Below, one piece after another: positions 11,429-23,014 of a DNA stretch of 64,000 nucleotides. Origin of the DNA: Norana najaformis (taxonomy: Eukaryota; Annelida; Clitellata; Crassiclitellata; Hormogastridae); assembly GCA_964023275.1 (NCBI GenBank), contig OZ029920.1, positions 3,773,438 through 3,837,437 on the forward strand, read 5' to 3'. Under the pieces are notes generated by a model. That model was not told the origin of the DNA, made no database searches, and saw nothing but the letters and a program-made list of their open reading frames with translations. How positions within the stretch are numbered: position 1 is the stretch's first letter; the number at the start of each line of letters is the position of its first letter. Made by a program: the position numbers and the translations under genes.

Positions 11429-12509
11429 CCTATACGTCACAGTAAAGCAGAACCAATCACAAATCTCCAATCATTAAATCCAAACTGCGCATCAGGTTAT
11501 CGATGTCGGTAAACTAAAGCAGACATCAGTCTCAGTAAAAGAATTTTTTTCACATCCATCATTCTGAACTCGCGACCTAACTGTGCGTGTATCAAACGCA
11601 AATGTTACACGTCTTGACAACTATAGACACATTTGTTTATGCCAACGTTTATATCATACTCTCAGGCCTTGGTTATAGTTGCAGATGTTTCTGAGTTGAA
11701 CAAATTTGCATATGCGCAGGCATCCCTTTAGGCCTATATGCAGACCGATATGCTCATCTACCCAAACATACGTCTGCAAATATTGGCAAATTGAAATACT
11801 TTACACTCATACATATCTGTCTCTTTGTATATTGATTAGTGATTCATTTCAACTGTTCGCGACTCAGAGATTTCGCCCGATCCTCGACTAATCGTATAAT
11901 CGTTGCGAACATAGACTACTGCACTGTTAGGCAAGGTAATATAAGATTAATCAAGTAACACAATATTAGATCAGGTAGATAAGGTAAACAAAGATAAGAT
12001 TAGGTAATACGAGGCAAAGACGATGTGGTATTTGCAGAGAAGTGCGACATCCGAATAAATCGTTAGCTTTCCAAAGGAGTGAAACGATACATGTTGGCAA
12101 TGGAAACTGTTCGTAACCATACTTTAAGCAATAATTGAGTCTAGTAGGTTCTTTCAGAATTGCTATAACTTGGCGAAACGGTATTTTTTAGTTGAGTCGC
12201 TTTAGGTTTTAATGCTGTCTAACAATTGAGATTACTTCTAAAAGTTCTAAAGTTGATAACTTACTCGTGAAAATGGAAGGTTGGTAATTAAGCCAACGAT
12301 TAGTAGAATCTAATGCATTGATCTTCTGGATATTGACCTGTTTTCTCCTTGGTTTTTAGTACTCTAACAATTGATGCCTTGACACCAGGGCGATGACGAC
12401 GATGATGGTAATGATGGTGTTGGTAGAGGTGAAAGAAAAATGAGATATACATCATGTTGAATAAAAGTGGTTTAAAGGTGTACAAGCTTAACCCAATATT
12501 ATTAACAGA

Positions 12510-12545
12510 GTCGAGTGTTTAACGACATCTTATGACATCAAAGCA

Positions 12546-12577
<32 letters not shown>

Positions 12578-14830
12578 CGACGACGATGGGCCGCCGAGTT
12601 TAGACCAAAGGATGCGAAATTCCCACGTATGAGAGAAAGTTGGTTATTTTGTAGAGTCTATGATGTCTTGATCTTTTGTGCATTGACCTGATTTCTGCTT
12701 GGTTTTGGTGCGCCATCGGTTGATGTCTTGTGCCCTAGACACCGCGCGATAGAAATTTCTAATAAAATAACACGGTATCTAGTGTTTAACGACGCTTGTG
12801 GCTGCCAGAGCCGTTGACGTAGATCTTACCTTGCCTTTCAATCAACGGAAAAACAATTTATACTTAACTACTGATGTCATTTCTCCTATCATTATTAATT
12901 ATTAACTTCTCATTGTATCCAGTGTACAAGGGATCAACCTGTTCGAAGGATCGATTCAACAGTTTAACTACATCGTATGGCACAAAATGGCATTGACGTC
13001 AATAGGAAACATTTTGTACATTTCTCATTGTTATGCAGGTAGCAGCTCTCACTGATTAGTGTTTTCCAGTGTTTAACAGCATCTTATTGCATCAAAGACC
13101 GCTTATATCGCCCTTCTCCGTTATCCAGGCGCCCTTCTCCGTTATCCACCACCCGAGTACGGCAGTGCCGGAGCGCCTGACGTGGTTTTTTTTTATTATT
13201 TCCAAATTTTAACGACATCTTATGGCTACAGTGGCCGTTGACGTCTTTAAAATTCTTATTTAGGTAAAGTTTATTATTCATAAGTTTCTGTTATTGTTTT
13301 TAGTTCGTTCGTCTTGCTATTTTCAGTTCGTATTTCACTGGTTTTCTTGTTTCTTGTGGCATCTAGGTATTCTGTTTAGACCAGAGGCAGGTGATGGGAT
13401 CCTTCTGTCTTGCTGGCGGTGTCTGGCGTTGACTTCTTTATTGCGCATTTTTTTAAACATATATGTATATAAACATACATATTTTCTTTTAAGACTGACA
13501 AAAACATATTTTCAAATTGGCCAGGTAGCTCCTCTCGACATTTCCAAGGTCATACTAGCTTCCTAGGTGGCCACATTCATTCTTTTGATGGCCTCAACGG
13601 ATCATTTGATAGACATATTAGCTCCTTTCTATTTTTCTTCAAATTGTTTTTTATTGTTTTTTTAATTATTTTTTTGGGTGGCCGTAAAGCCTCTCTTCAT
13701 GGCCATAAGGCTCTTTTTGTTATTAATTTTTTTGCATAACGGCTCTTTTTCTAATAATACAACATGACATGCACTAACCAAAATTTACATGGTTTAAGAT
13801 CCTATATATATAAATGATATATATATAATATATTTATATATATACCTGACGTGGTTAAAATAGCGTGACTAAGATACAGCACCCAATAAAAACACTTTAG
13901 AGGTGTCTTAACAGAATTTTAATAACGAGATAGTAGTAGTGTTCAGTGTTTAACGACAACTTATGGCCGCCAGCGCGGTTGATTTCGACCACTCCTCATG
14001 TTTTGGCAGTAGAATTTATGGGACACGCCAGCGATAGTAGTAGTAGTTCCAATGTTGAACGATATCTTATGTATAAAAGGCCGTTGACGTCGCCCTCCTT
14101 AATCCAAGCTTGGGACTGGCACTACCCTAGCACGGCAGTGGCGGATTTATGTCAGCGATTGAACGAAAATGAGTTCTATTTGATGTTGAATAAAAGTAGT
14201 TTGCAGGTATCTAAGCGAAATCTAATATTATTAGTATAATCGAATGTTTAACGACATCTTACGTCTGCCAGAGCCGTTGAATTGGACCTCTCCTCGTGCA
14301 TAGGCAGTACAATTTATGTGAAATTCCAGCGATTGAATGAAAATGAGATATTATGATGCAGAATAAAAGTGGTTTAAAGGTTTCTATGCGCAACCTAATA
14401 TTATTAACAGAATCGAATATTTAATGACTTATGGCTGCCAGGGCCGTGGATGTCAATGTTAGCTTAGGTTTCTAGTCAAATCTGACACTCGCGATTGAGA
14501 AAGAGAAGCATTTCTAACTGAATCAGCAAACTAAATGTGTCAAAACCCTAAACGTAGGGTAATATTATTAGTATCTATTATTAGTTTCTAGAACTTCTTG
14601 CGGCTGCCGAGGCCGTTGAAGTCGACCGTGTCTTATCTTACCGTTACTGTCTTTTTATGGGCCCATATTTTATTCGTTAAAAGAGGAAATTGTGTGTGTA
14701 CCCGCTACTAGTATTAGTAAGAGGTCTCTTATTTGTTGTTTAACGATGCTGCGTCGTAACGAAGACGATTAGCGTCGCCCTGCTCCTTTATCCGGGCTTC
14801 GGACTCGCACCACCAGAACACGGGATAAGT
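12510..14830 (+). repeat. Gamma block: array of dispersed repeats
   Basis: About ten diverged copies of a unit with GTTTAACGACATCTTATG, then TTGACGTCGCCCTCCT, then CCAGGCTTGGGACTGGCACT. Spacing is irregular (about 150-450 bp). The opposite strand reads ...GATGTCGTTAAACATTGGAAC followed by (ACT)n, which looks like a LINE or SINE 3' end with a triplet tail. Part of 12535-12710 recurs at 43255-43430. No gene is seen. Confidence 0.6.
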
Positions 14831-14998
14831 GTCATTTACTAAAATTATTGTCTCCCTCACTCTGTGTGTCCATTGCAAAGGCATCCAATTCTCTCTCTCT
14901 CTCTCTCTCTGTCGGTTTGCCTGCCTATCTGTGCACTTAATTGTATCTTTTTTGTATCGTAATGCACCATTAGTTTCCTATCAATTTTTACTCCATGT

Positions 14999-15020
14999 CT
15001 TGTTACCAATATTGCTATTA

Positions 15021-15073
<53 letters not shown>

Positions 15074-15092
15074 GTTGTTGTTGTTGTTGTTG

Positions 15093-15135
<43 letters not shown>

Positions 15136-15345
15136 TATCGCTCTAACATTGCAATTGTAGTAGTAATAGTAGTAGTAATTGTGGTAATGGTAGTAGTGGT
15201 AGTAATGGTAGTGGTGGGAGTAGTAGGAGTAGTAGTAGTAGTGGCAGCAGTTGGGGTGGTGGTGGTAGTAGTAAAAGAAGTAGCAACATCAGCAGTAGTT
15301 GTAGTAGTAGTAGTAGTAGTAATAGTAGGAGTTGGTGCTGTCGTT
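14999..15345 (+). repeat. Triplet microsatellite upstream of copy B
   Basis: (AAT/TTA)n, (TTG)n and (TAG/TGG)n tracts of about 350 bp, roughly 480 bp before the copy B start codon. Long Leu or Val frames inside it are microsatellite artefacts. Confidence 0.95.
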
Positions 15346-15599
15346 GTGCTATTTGGCCGTGCATTTAGAACCTTTCCAAGGATTCACTACGATCGGACTT
15401 CTGTCATCGCGAGCTGTTACAAGCAATTGGAGAGATGCATGGGCTAATCTTACTATGCAAACTGAAACATACACTTCGCTGCGTTTCTGATTTAGCACTC
15501 TTGCGCGTCATTCAAAAAAAAACTGACTTAGATTGATCACAAATGGGAAATTTTATGGGTTGAAAATACGTTCCGCGTCTGGAGGAAAGTTAATCGATA

Positions 15600-15820
15600 T
15601 TTGAAGGGGTCGGTGTAACGTTTGAGATATTACCCTATAGGAGGGCCCACACTGTTCACTGCCTTTAAATTGGCTCCTTGATGACTGTTAGATGCATTGC
15701 TGTCTAGTCTTGTTGGTATTAACCAACAGGAGCGAAGTCAGAACCGGCAGTGTTGTAAACGCCTTCGACGTATCTTCAAGACGACAACGAAGCTGAAGAA
15801 TCAAGAAAGTCTTTACGAAA
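15600..15820 (+). promoter_or_regulatory. Conserved upstream region of copy B
   Basis: Includes GTTTGAGATATTACCCTATA, a TTTAAAT box at 15664-15670 and a conserved stretch through to the ATG at 15821. The equivalent region of copy D is nearly identical. The TTTAAAT could serve as a TATA element with a start site near 15695. There is no direct evidence of transcription. Confidence 0.38.
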
Positions 15821-18800
15821 ATGAATCGAAAGCTGTATTTGCTGTTCGGCCTTTTGGCCATTTTGAAAGGTTAGGCAGATTTGAGTTAGGTATAAAATTT
15901 GTAAAAATCCTATACTTAGAAGAAGCTTTATTAGAATTAAAAATTTGGCTGCAATTTTATTAATGAGACAAAACCCACTGTTTTCGAAACATATTTTCTA
16001 CTCTGACATCGGTTAAGATTTCGCAATAATACTAATGGATATTGAAGCGAATGAAAGAGAATTTTTGATCAGGTCTCAGTCTTTAGGTAAGTTAACACAT
16101 AGTTCTCAAAAATGCGCTACACAAGTTCGGCGGCCATGATGTGGCCGTGTTTTCGCCGCTTGTCATTTCGGCTTATATTTCGTCTTAACATTGCTTGCTA
16201 AATGACGGAATTTTTGTTCTTAATGACACTTAACACCATTTAAGTTAGCGCAGGAAGCGCTTTTGTGAGGCACTTAAAAGGCGCTATATCAAGTTAATAC
16301 ATACATACATAGGGTCACTGAATCAAATATCCTCTATCCCTAAATGAGACGTAGGGGATTACGACCTTACCTGACATTACCTCATATGCTTTCCTTTAGG
16401 TCATTGAGCCAGCAATAGACAAAAACCAATGTCGTAGGACTTAACGTTTACTTCCCAGCTTACACTGATAACAAATTCTACTGATTGGTGACAGAGGCAC
16501 GGTGTCCGCAAACAGCTTGCCCAGGTTCGTTACACGGAGTCGAAACCGCAACCGCATGATCATTGACCAAACGCGTTACAGATAGACCACCGTACCGCAC
16601 ATAATCTGTCATTTTCCCAAACCAAAATAGATATTATTCCTCGTAGCTGTAGTCATAGATTGAAGTGTTAGAACTCGGCTCTTTGTATGACTTTATCTGT
16701 ACTATTGTATAGCGCATTTTTGGGAACTCTCAAAAGCTGCGAATATGGTTGTCAAAAAGAACTGAAGAGGTGAGGTGCATCTTAACATGAACCGAGAAAG
16801 TTATTTGAACTGAGCTAGATGAAACAGTAATCTTCACGTATTGTACGTAATTATGGTGGCTCTAAGGAAGAACTGAACTCTCTTCTGCGATTTCTAATCG
16901 AAATCGTCAACTCAAAATTTCTCTAGCGCCTAAAGTAAGCTAAGTCGCGGGATCCGGATGATATTCAGGAGCTTGATGAAATCAAAATCGATAGGCATTC
17001 CTGGTAACCGATTTCGGTGAAGATCCAAGGATCAGGCAGGTAGACAGCCAAACCGCCGCGGTGGATGGTTTTTAGAATTGGAGCGGCAAGAGACGTAAGA
17101 GGGAGAGGAGGAATCGGGATTAGTGTTTTCAGCTTTGAGCGAAAGACCTGCGCTGAGATTGCAAAAGGTGTAGTGCCAGCATATTCAACAATGACGACTA
17201 GCAGATTTGAGAAAAAGACACCGAATACCTGAAAAAATACAAAAGAGAGCTACTAAACACGAAGAAAAAGTTTATCTGTGGTGTCTCTTTTCTCATAAGT
17301 AAAAAAGAATTAAATGTTAGCTTATTGAGACCTCCACAATTTCACATGAACTCGAGAATATAAATGAGCAAACTGTCTTCCAGTGGACAGCCATTGGACA
17401 GCTAAGAGGATGCAGTCGGAAACTTCAACAGAAATGTGAATGCAAATATAGAATCAAATGCATGTCTTTCCACAACGACCGTATAGCTTCGACCCTGCTC
17501 TTTTTTCAACGAATTTATCATGAGCTCGGCTTGTAACACAGAGAGTATGGATTACAGCCTTCCATGTGGCGCTTACTGTGACTCTCGGTCTGAGTTCTCC
17601 AGACGCGGATTCAGCAATTCTGCACCAGTCATCTGGAATAGTCTCCCTCTTTACATTACTCACAACAGCATCTCATTAGACATTTTCGTAAAGCGGCTTA
17701 AGACCTATTTGCACCGTCTTGCTTTTGTTATCTGACCGAAGTGACTTATCCAAGCCTACGATTCCTCGCTCAGCCGATGGACACATGGCGTGTCAACAAA
17801 TGTCTTACTAGCTTACTAGTGGATGAGACATGTTTTCAATTTTTGAGCGAAAGGCCTTCGCTGAGATTGTAGAAGGTGCAGTGCCAGCAAATTCGACATT
17901 GACGACTAGCAGCTTTGAGAAAAAAACACCGAATACCTTTAAAAATACAAAAAGCGAGCTACTAAACTCGTCGCAAGTCTAGCTAGGATGCCACTTGAAG
18001 AAAAAGCTGGGTCTTTTTCCTCTGAAGTAAAAAGAATTAAATGTGACTTTATTCAGACAATTTTACACGAACTCGAGAATACAGATGAGCAACCATTCTT
18101 CCAGTGGACAGCCATTGGACAGCTAAGAGGATGCAGTCGGAAACTTATGTAATGTAAATGTATATGTAAATTCAAATGTACATGTCTTTCTGTAGGACGT
18201 ATAGCCTCGACCCTGCGCATTTTTCAACGAATTTATCATGACAGGGTTATCGTGCTCGGCTTGTAACGCGGAGGGTATGGATTACAGCCTTCTGTGTTGC
18301 GCTTATTGTGTAGTTACCTTGAAGAAGTAGGCCCTACTTCGATCATAATTGCTCATCGCCACCGATTGGTGGTTAGTCAGATAGTAGAGCTTCATAAATG
18401 TGGAAATACTAATAGAAAAAAATTATTTTCAGCCGGGGAACTGTGGGTCATTGGAAACGACAACCAGAACAAATAATACCTGCATTGAACATTTTAAAAC
18501 AAAGATTGGACAGTTGGAAGGAGAGACATTGGCACTAGAACGTCATGTTCACATAGCTTACATACTACCTAGCCTATTTATTAACTGTACTACAACGGGG
18601 GCTGATCTACATAAGATGTCGTTAAACTGTGGACAATAATGACTAAAGGAGGTTTGCAGCCGATGTGTAAATCCTCTATTTTCTTTGGATTGAACCAGAT
18701 GAAGATTGTTTCGTTTGTAGCCTAAATAGCACATCGTAATCCCATATTCACAGGTAATTGAATTCGAACTTTAAGATAAGCGATAAACTCCACTGCTGCC

Positions 18801-19979
18801 TTTAGTCGGGTAGTGCCAGTCCCAAGCCTGGATAAAGGAGGAGGGCGACGGCCACGGCCTTTGATGTCATAAGATGTCGATAACATTGGAACTACTACTA
18901 CACAAGCGATTTAGCAGAACGAGCACATACAGGGAGAGACTTCCAAAATTTAGGTCCGCAACTGAATAATCTAGCTCACCAAGAACAGTTCTAGTCTTAG
19001 GGTTTGCCCAGAGAAAGACAATCAGATTCTTTGTTGAATGATGATAAGTCTGGGAAATGAGGACTGATTTTAAGTATTGTGCTTGGCCATATACTAGTTC
19101 AGTGTTTTACAAACTATGAACCAACTATAAAATAATTGTTTGCTGAACAGGAAGCTAATGCAGAGATACAGTCGCAGAAGCCATATGCTCCTATTTTGAC
19201 GTATTAGTTATGGCTCTACCCAAGGAGTTCTGCACTCATGTGCATTTCCGCATGTTTGACTGTGATACCAACAAAAATCGAGTGTGGGAGGGAATCGTCA
19301 GTTTTAGTCTACACCACAAGAATCGAATTTTAGACTAAAAAATTATAAGCCATAAAACATTGATTTTTCATTTGATTTATAATTTTTCCTGAAGTACGAG
19401 TGATCTCAGGAATAGAAAATGTTTCTTTGCAAAAACAAATGTAATTCGTGAAAAATCAGGCTTTACCTCCAATACTATCCGAAAGAGTACTTTTGCATTG
19501 GGCCAATAATTATTTTATTATTGACTGCAGGGCTAGTGAATCCGAAACGGAGGCAGAGACAAGTGTGGGCGAATATCTTTCACATGGTCGTTACACAGAT
19601 TCTGCTGTTTCGTAATGTCATGCCAAAGGCTATGTCATGTTCTCTTGTCATTCATCGCAATTCCATGTCTTACATGTTTTGATTTTCAGCTGGCTTCGGA
19701 GATGAACCTCAACCGAGAGAAAACTTTGTCGAAAAAGAGCCGTCGGGGATTCCTGAAGAAAGTTTGAAAACTTCTTTGGGAGACGCAGCGCCAGCTGAAA
19801 CACCGGTGAAAGACTTCCCCCCAGAGCCTTATGAAGAACCGGCTCCAGCTGAAGGGTCGGGTGAACGGCCAACTCAGGAGGCGGTTGAGGAGCAAGTTGT
19901 GAATCCAGTTGTGGATCCGTATGTATATCCGTTTAGGCTGCTTCTGAGCCCAATTTTTGAAGTGGTGTTTAGTAAGTAG
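15821..19979 (+). CDS. Secreted Pro/Glu-rich protein, family copy B (two exons)
   Basis: Exon 1 (15821-15869) encodes MNRKLYLLFGLLAILK and ends in phase 1 before GTTAGG. Exon 2 (19690-19979) follows TTTTGATTTTCAG and opens with AGFGDEPQP; the product is about 112 aa. The mature part is acidic, rich in Pro, Glu and Ala, and has no Cys. It ends in a hydrophobic tail (YPFRLLLSPIFEVVFSK) that copies A and D lack. Exon 1 differs from copy D by one synonymous base, while exon 2 differs strongly. The 3.8-kb intron contains an antisense SINE, LINE 3' fragments and gamma-repeat sequence. No AATAAA stands right after the stop; copies A and D have one there and here it reads AAAAAACC. Secretion is inferred from the signal peptide; the function is not known. 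This is the most intact non-repeat version of the family. Confidence 0.62.
16340..16605 (-). mobile_element. tRNA-derived SINE in copy B intron
   Basis: Minus-strand copy of the SINE at 5103, with the box B complement GGAGTCGAAACCGCAACC near 16535. It is antisense to gene B and occupies the same intron position as in copies A and D. Confidence 0.6.
17130..17735 (+). mobile_element. CR1-like LINE 3' fragment plus second LINE ORF2 end (copy B intron)
   Basis: 17130-17460 matches the 3' part of the LINE at 2700-4370, ending GCTAAGAGGATGCAGTCGGA. 17520-17735 encodes FSRRGFSNSAPVIWNSLP and IFVKRLKTYLH, the conserved end of CR1/L2-group ORF2. Both are 5'-truncated. Confidence 0.5.
17825..18185 (+). 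mobile_element. Second CR1-like LINE 3' fragment with (ATGTAA)n tail
   Basis: Closely matches the complement of 2700-3000, including the tail ATGTAATGTAAATGTATATG at 18147-18170. Other 3' ends of the family lie at 17400 and 34095. Confidence 0.55.
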
Positions 19980-20492
19980 CGAGATCAATTGAAAAAACCG
20001 ACTATCCTTCAACAACGATGAATCCGAAACTCCGAAAGGTTGTCCAACAACGTGCAGAAACATGAATGCTAGCTAGCATTTGCTTGAAATTTACTCCCAG
20101 CTTTAAACAACATGCTCTTCTTGATTCCTCCGAACTTCTTAGAAATGAGGCTTAATTTGACATTTGGAAGATCACGTAACAAACTCTAATGTTTTATTTC
20201 CTCACATGAAACTTCTCAAAACATGTAAACATTAATTTTCAAACTTCTAATGAAGCTATATTTTACTCTTTCTCTCTGCAGTTTACCTCATCAACATAAT
20301 GAAAACATACATGATTGTTTATTTTTTTGGAGTGAAGTCCTTATATGCAGAGGCTCTTTTATGGGTTTAATATCTCGGTGTAAGTATCACCTTGGGGCCC
20401 GCCCAGAGTTAGGTCCCATGTGATGTGACCAAGGTGTTAAAAGACCAACTGTACTTGTCGCCACTGTTACGAATTATGTAGCTAGTGCTTAC

Positions 20493-20675
20493 CTGGGTAT
20501 TAGCTGTTCCACCTAATACACCGATGTTAAACGCGCCTCTGCTTGTTTCTGCTTTGCAGGAATCGTCGTCATCTTCTTTTATTGATCCAAAGTGAAGAAT
20601 GATATAGTTTACAAATGCAGTACAACTAATTGGGAGGCTAAGGGCTGCCCACCCATAAGGTGGCAAAAGTTCCAT
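20493..20675 (-). CDS. Candidate coding exon antisense to the 3' flank of copy B
   Basis: On the minus strand an ATG at 20675 opens a 61-codon frame (MELLPPYGWAALSLP..., a hydrophobic VNYIILHFGSI stretch, a DDDD acidic patch) that ends in phase 0 at a textbook CAG/GTAAGC donor (20493/20492). The same frame is open in the copy A flank (154-348) and partly open in copy D (36730-36900), where it is broken near the start. I do not recognise the sequence. Against a real gene: nearly all A/B differences change the amino acid, and the donor is not kept in A. It could be a first exon, or a shadow of a short exon on the other strand. Confidence 0.25.
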
Positions 20676-20844
20676 TTAATTAGGGCCGCCTGCTAAATTA
20701 ACTCAGTAGAAAGTGTGATGGCTATTGGCGCATCAACATAATTAAAACATGTACATTGCATGATGAAGTATTATATTTCCATGAGGCCTTTCCAATCTGC
20801 GATGTGTAAGATTTGGGTTTCCTCTTTCGGAAAAAAAGGCCAAT

Positions 20845-20866
20845 GTAATAATAAAAATAGTAATAT

Positions 20867-20897
<31 letters not shown>

Positions 20898-20900
20898 AAC
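20845..20900 (+). repeat. (AAT)n microsatellite at start of beta spacer 2
   Basis: AAT run followed by AAC triplets. The matching tract at 6265-6320 is directly at the inverted copy A edge. Confidence 0.9.
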
Positions 20901-23014
20901 AACAACAATCGCTATTTTGGCTTACAATAATTGAGCCGTTAAGCCATTGGGGCCATTGTAATTTGCGACTTTTATAGCGCCGATGTACAATGCACAAATA
21001 ATCAACCGATGGTTCACCACTATCAAGCCGTTATCAGGTCAAAATCCAGAAAGTCAGCCCGATGAATCCCGAAGAATTTGCTTATGGAAGAAAAGCCAAC
21101 TGAAATACTCTTAAGTTGAGACTGAAATGACAAGAGACTGAGTAGATCAACTGATTTTCCAGCATCTTTTCGATACTGGAAATTAGTTTCAACATTTAGT
21201 TGAAGAGTTCAAAGACTAGAGGAATTTTTGAACAAATGTAAAGAAAAAGGCGTAAAATTAAACAAAGAGAAATTACAATTGCGGATGAGATCGATAAACT
21301 TCATGGGACACCAAATCACTGATAAGGGTCTAAACCCCGATCCAGAAAAGACAAGAGCAATTTTGGAAATGGAACCTCCAGAGAATATAGAAGGGTTGCG
21401 ACGAATTTTGGGAATGATAAATTACCTGGCAAGATATTTACCGAAGTTAACTTTCATCACGGAGCCTCTCAGGAATTTAACGAAACGCGAAGTACCGTGG
21501 ACATGGTCGGAGACACATGAGAAAGCATTCCAGAACGTCAAAAGACTGGTCACTGAAGCTCCAGTGTTAGCCTTCTACGATCCAGCAAAGGAGCTGACGA
21601 TTGAGAATGATGCCTGTGAATATGGGATTGGCTCAGCGCTACTACAGGAAGAACGACCGGTTGCTTATGCAAGCCGAACACTGTCTGACGCGGAATCGAT
21701 ATACGCTCAAATTGAAAAGGAGATGCTAGCTGTTGTCTATGGACTCGAGAAGTTCCATTACCACGCATAAGGACGCATTCGACTATAATAACTGACCATA
21801 AGCCTTTAGTGGCTATATGTACTAAGCCGTTACATAAAGCGCCAAAGCGATTACAGACTTTGTTGCTGCGCACACAGAAGTACAGTTTTACACTTATATA
21901 CAGACCCCGAAAATTGATTCCACTAGCTGACGCTTTATCACGGGCACCATTGACAAGCAAACCGAGCGAAGAGATATTTACTCTAAATAATGTATCATTT
22001 CTCCCGATCAAAGAGGAAAAGCTAAATGAAATTAGAAATGCAACAGGAAATGACGATACGATGAAACTGCTGAAGAACGTAAGAATCCATGGATGGCCGG
22101 GAGATAGATTACAACTGAGACCTGTCATCACACCACATTTTGATTATCGCGATGAATTAACAGTACAAGATGGTATCTTTTTGCGAGGTGTGCGAGTCGT
22201 TATTCCAATGTCATTACGACAGGACATGAAAAAGAAAATCCATGTAGGCCACATGGGCATAAACTCATGTCTACGAAGGGCCCGTGATGTGGTCTTTTGG
22301 CCCGGGATGTCTAAGGAGATTAGACAAATGGTCGAAACATGCGACGTTTGTGCAACGTATAGCAACAAACAGCCTCCTGAAACGATTTTCTGGCATGAGG
22401 CTAACCGACCATGGTAGAAGGTGGGCACAGATCTGTTTACAATTGAGGATCGATGTTATCTGATAACAGTTGATTTTTTCAGTGGTTTCTTCGAAGTAGA
22501 TTTTTACAAGAAACGTCCAGCAAGACCAGTAATAGCCAAGATCAAACAGCATTTCGCTATACATGGAATTCGAGATGTGCTGGTCAGTGACGGAGGTCCG
22601 CAATATGCTTCCGGTGCGTTCAAAAGATGCAGTACAGAATGGGGTTTCAAACATGAAATCACAAGTCCAGGAAATAGTAAAGCTAACGGTGCAGCAGAAG
22701 CCGCGGTCAAGATAGTATAAAGAAGTCAGACAGTGAAAGAGGGTCCATTCATGGGATTATTAAATATACCTAACACTCCAACGGAAGGCATGGAAACAAG
22801 CCCAGCACAGCGGTTCTTTGGGAGACTCACCAAGACTTTAATACCAACAACGGCAGGGAATTTACGAACGTCTTGAGATGTAAATAAGATGCAAAGATCA
22901 GGGATGCGAAACGAGCAAACGTAGCGCAACATGCGGACAAAAAAAGGAGAGACTTGAGACCCTTACAGGTGGGTAGCCCGATAAGAATTCAGCCGTTGGC
23001 GCCAGGGGAACGTA

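Larger units (their letters stand above)
6290..12290 (+). repeat. Beta spacer copy 1 (segmental duplicate)
   Basis: No intact gene is seen. Blocks recur in the same order elsewhere: 6340-6620 at 20930-21200; 6620-7260 at 36940-37605; 7260-8540 at 41267-42430; 8490-9520 at 25453-26510; 11430-12290 at 30820-31670. It includes LINE and SINE debris listed separately. 11880-12290 holds no recognisable feature beyond the duplication. Confidence 0.6.

Noticed and set aside
14829..15447. Long frames of poly-Leu and poly-Val
   Set aside because: They are translations of the triplet microsatellite; all strands and frames are open for the same reason.
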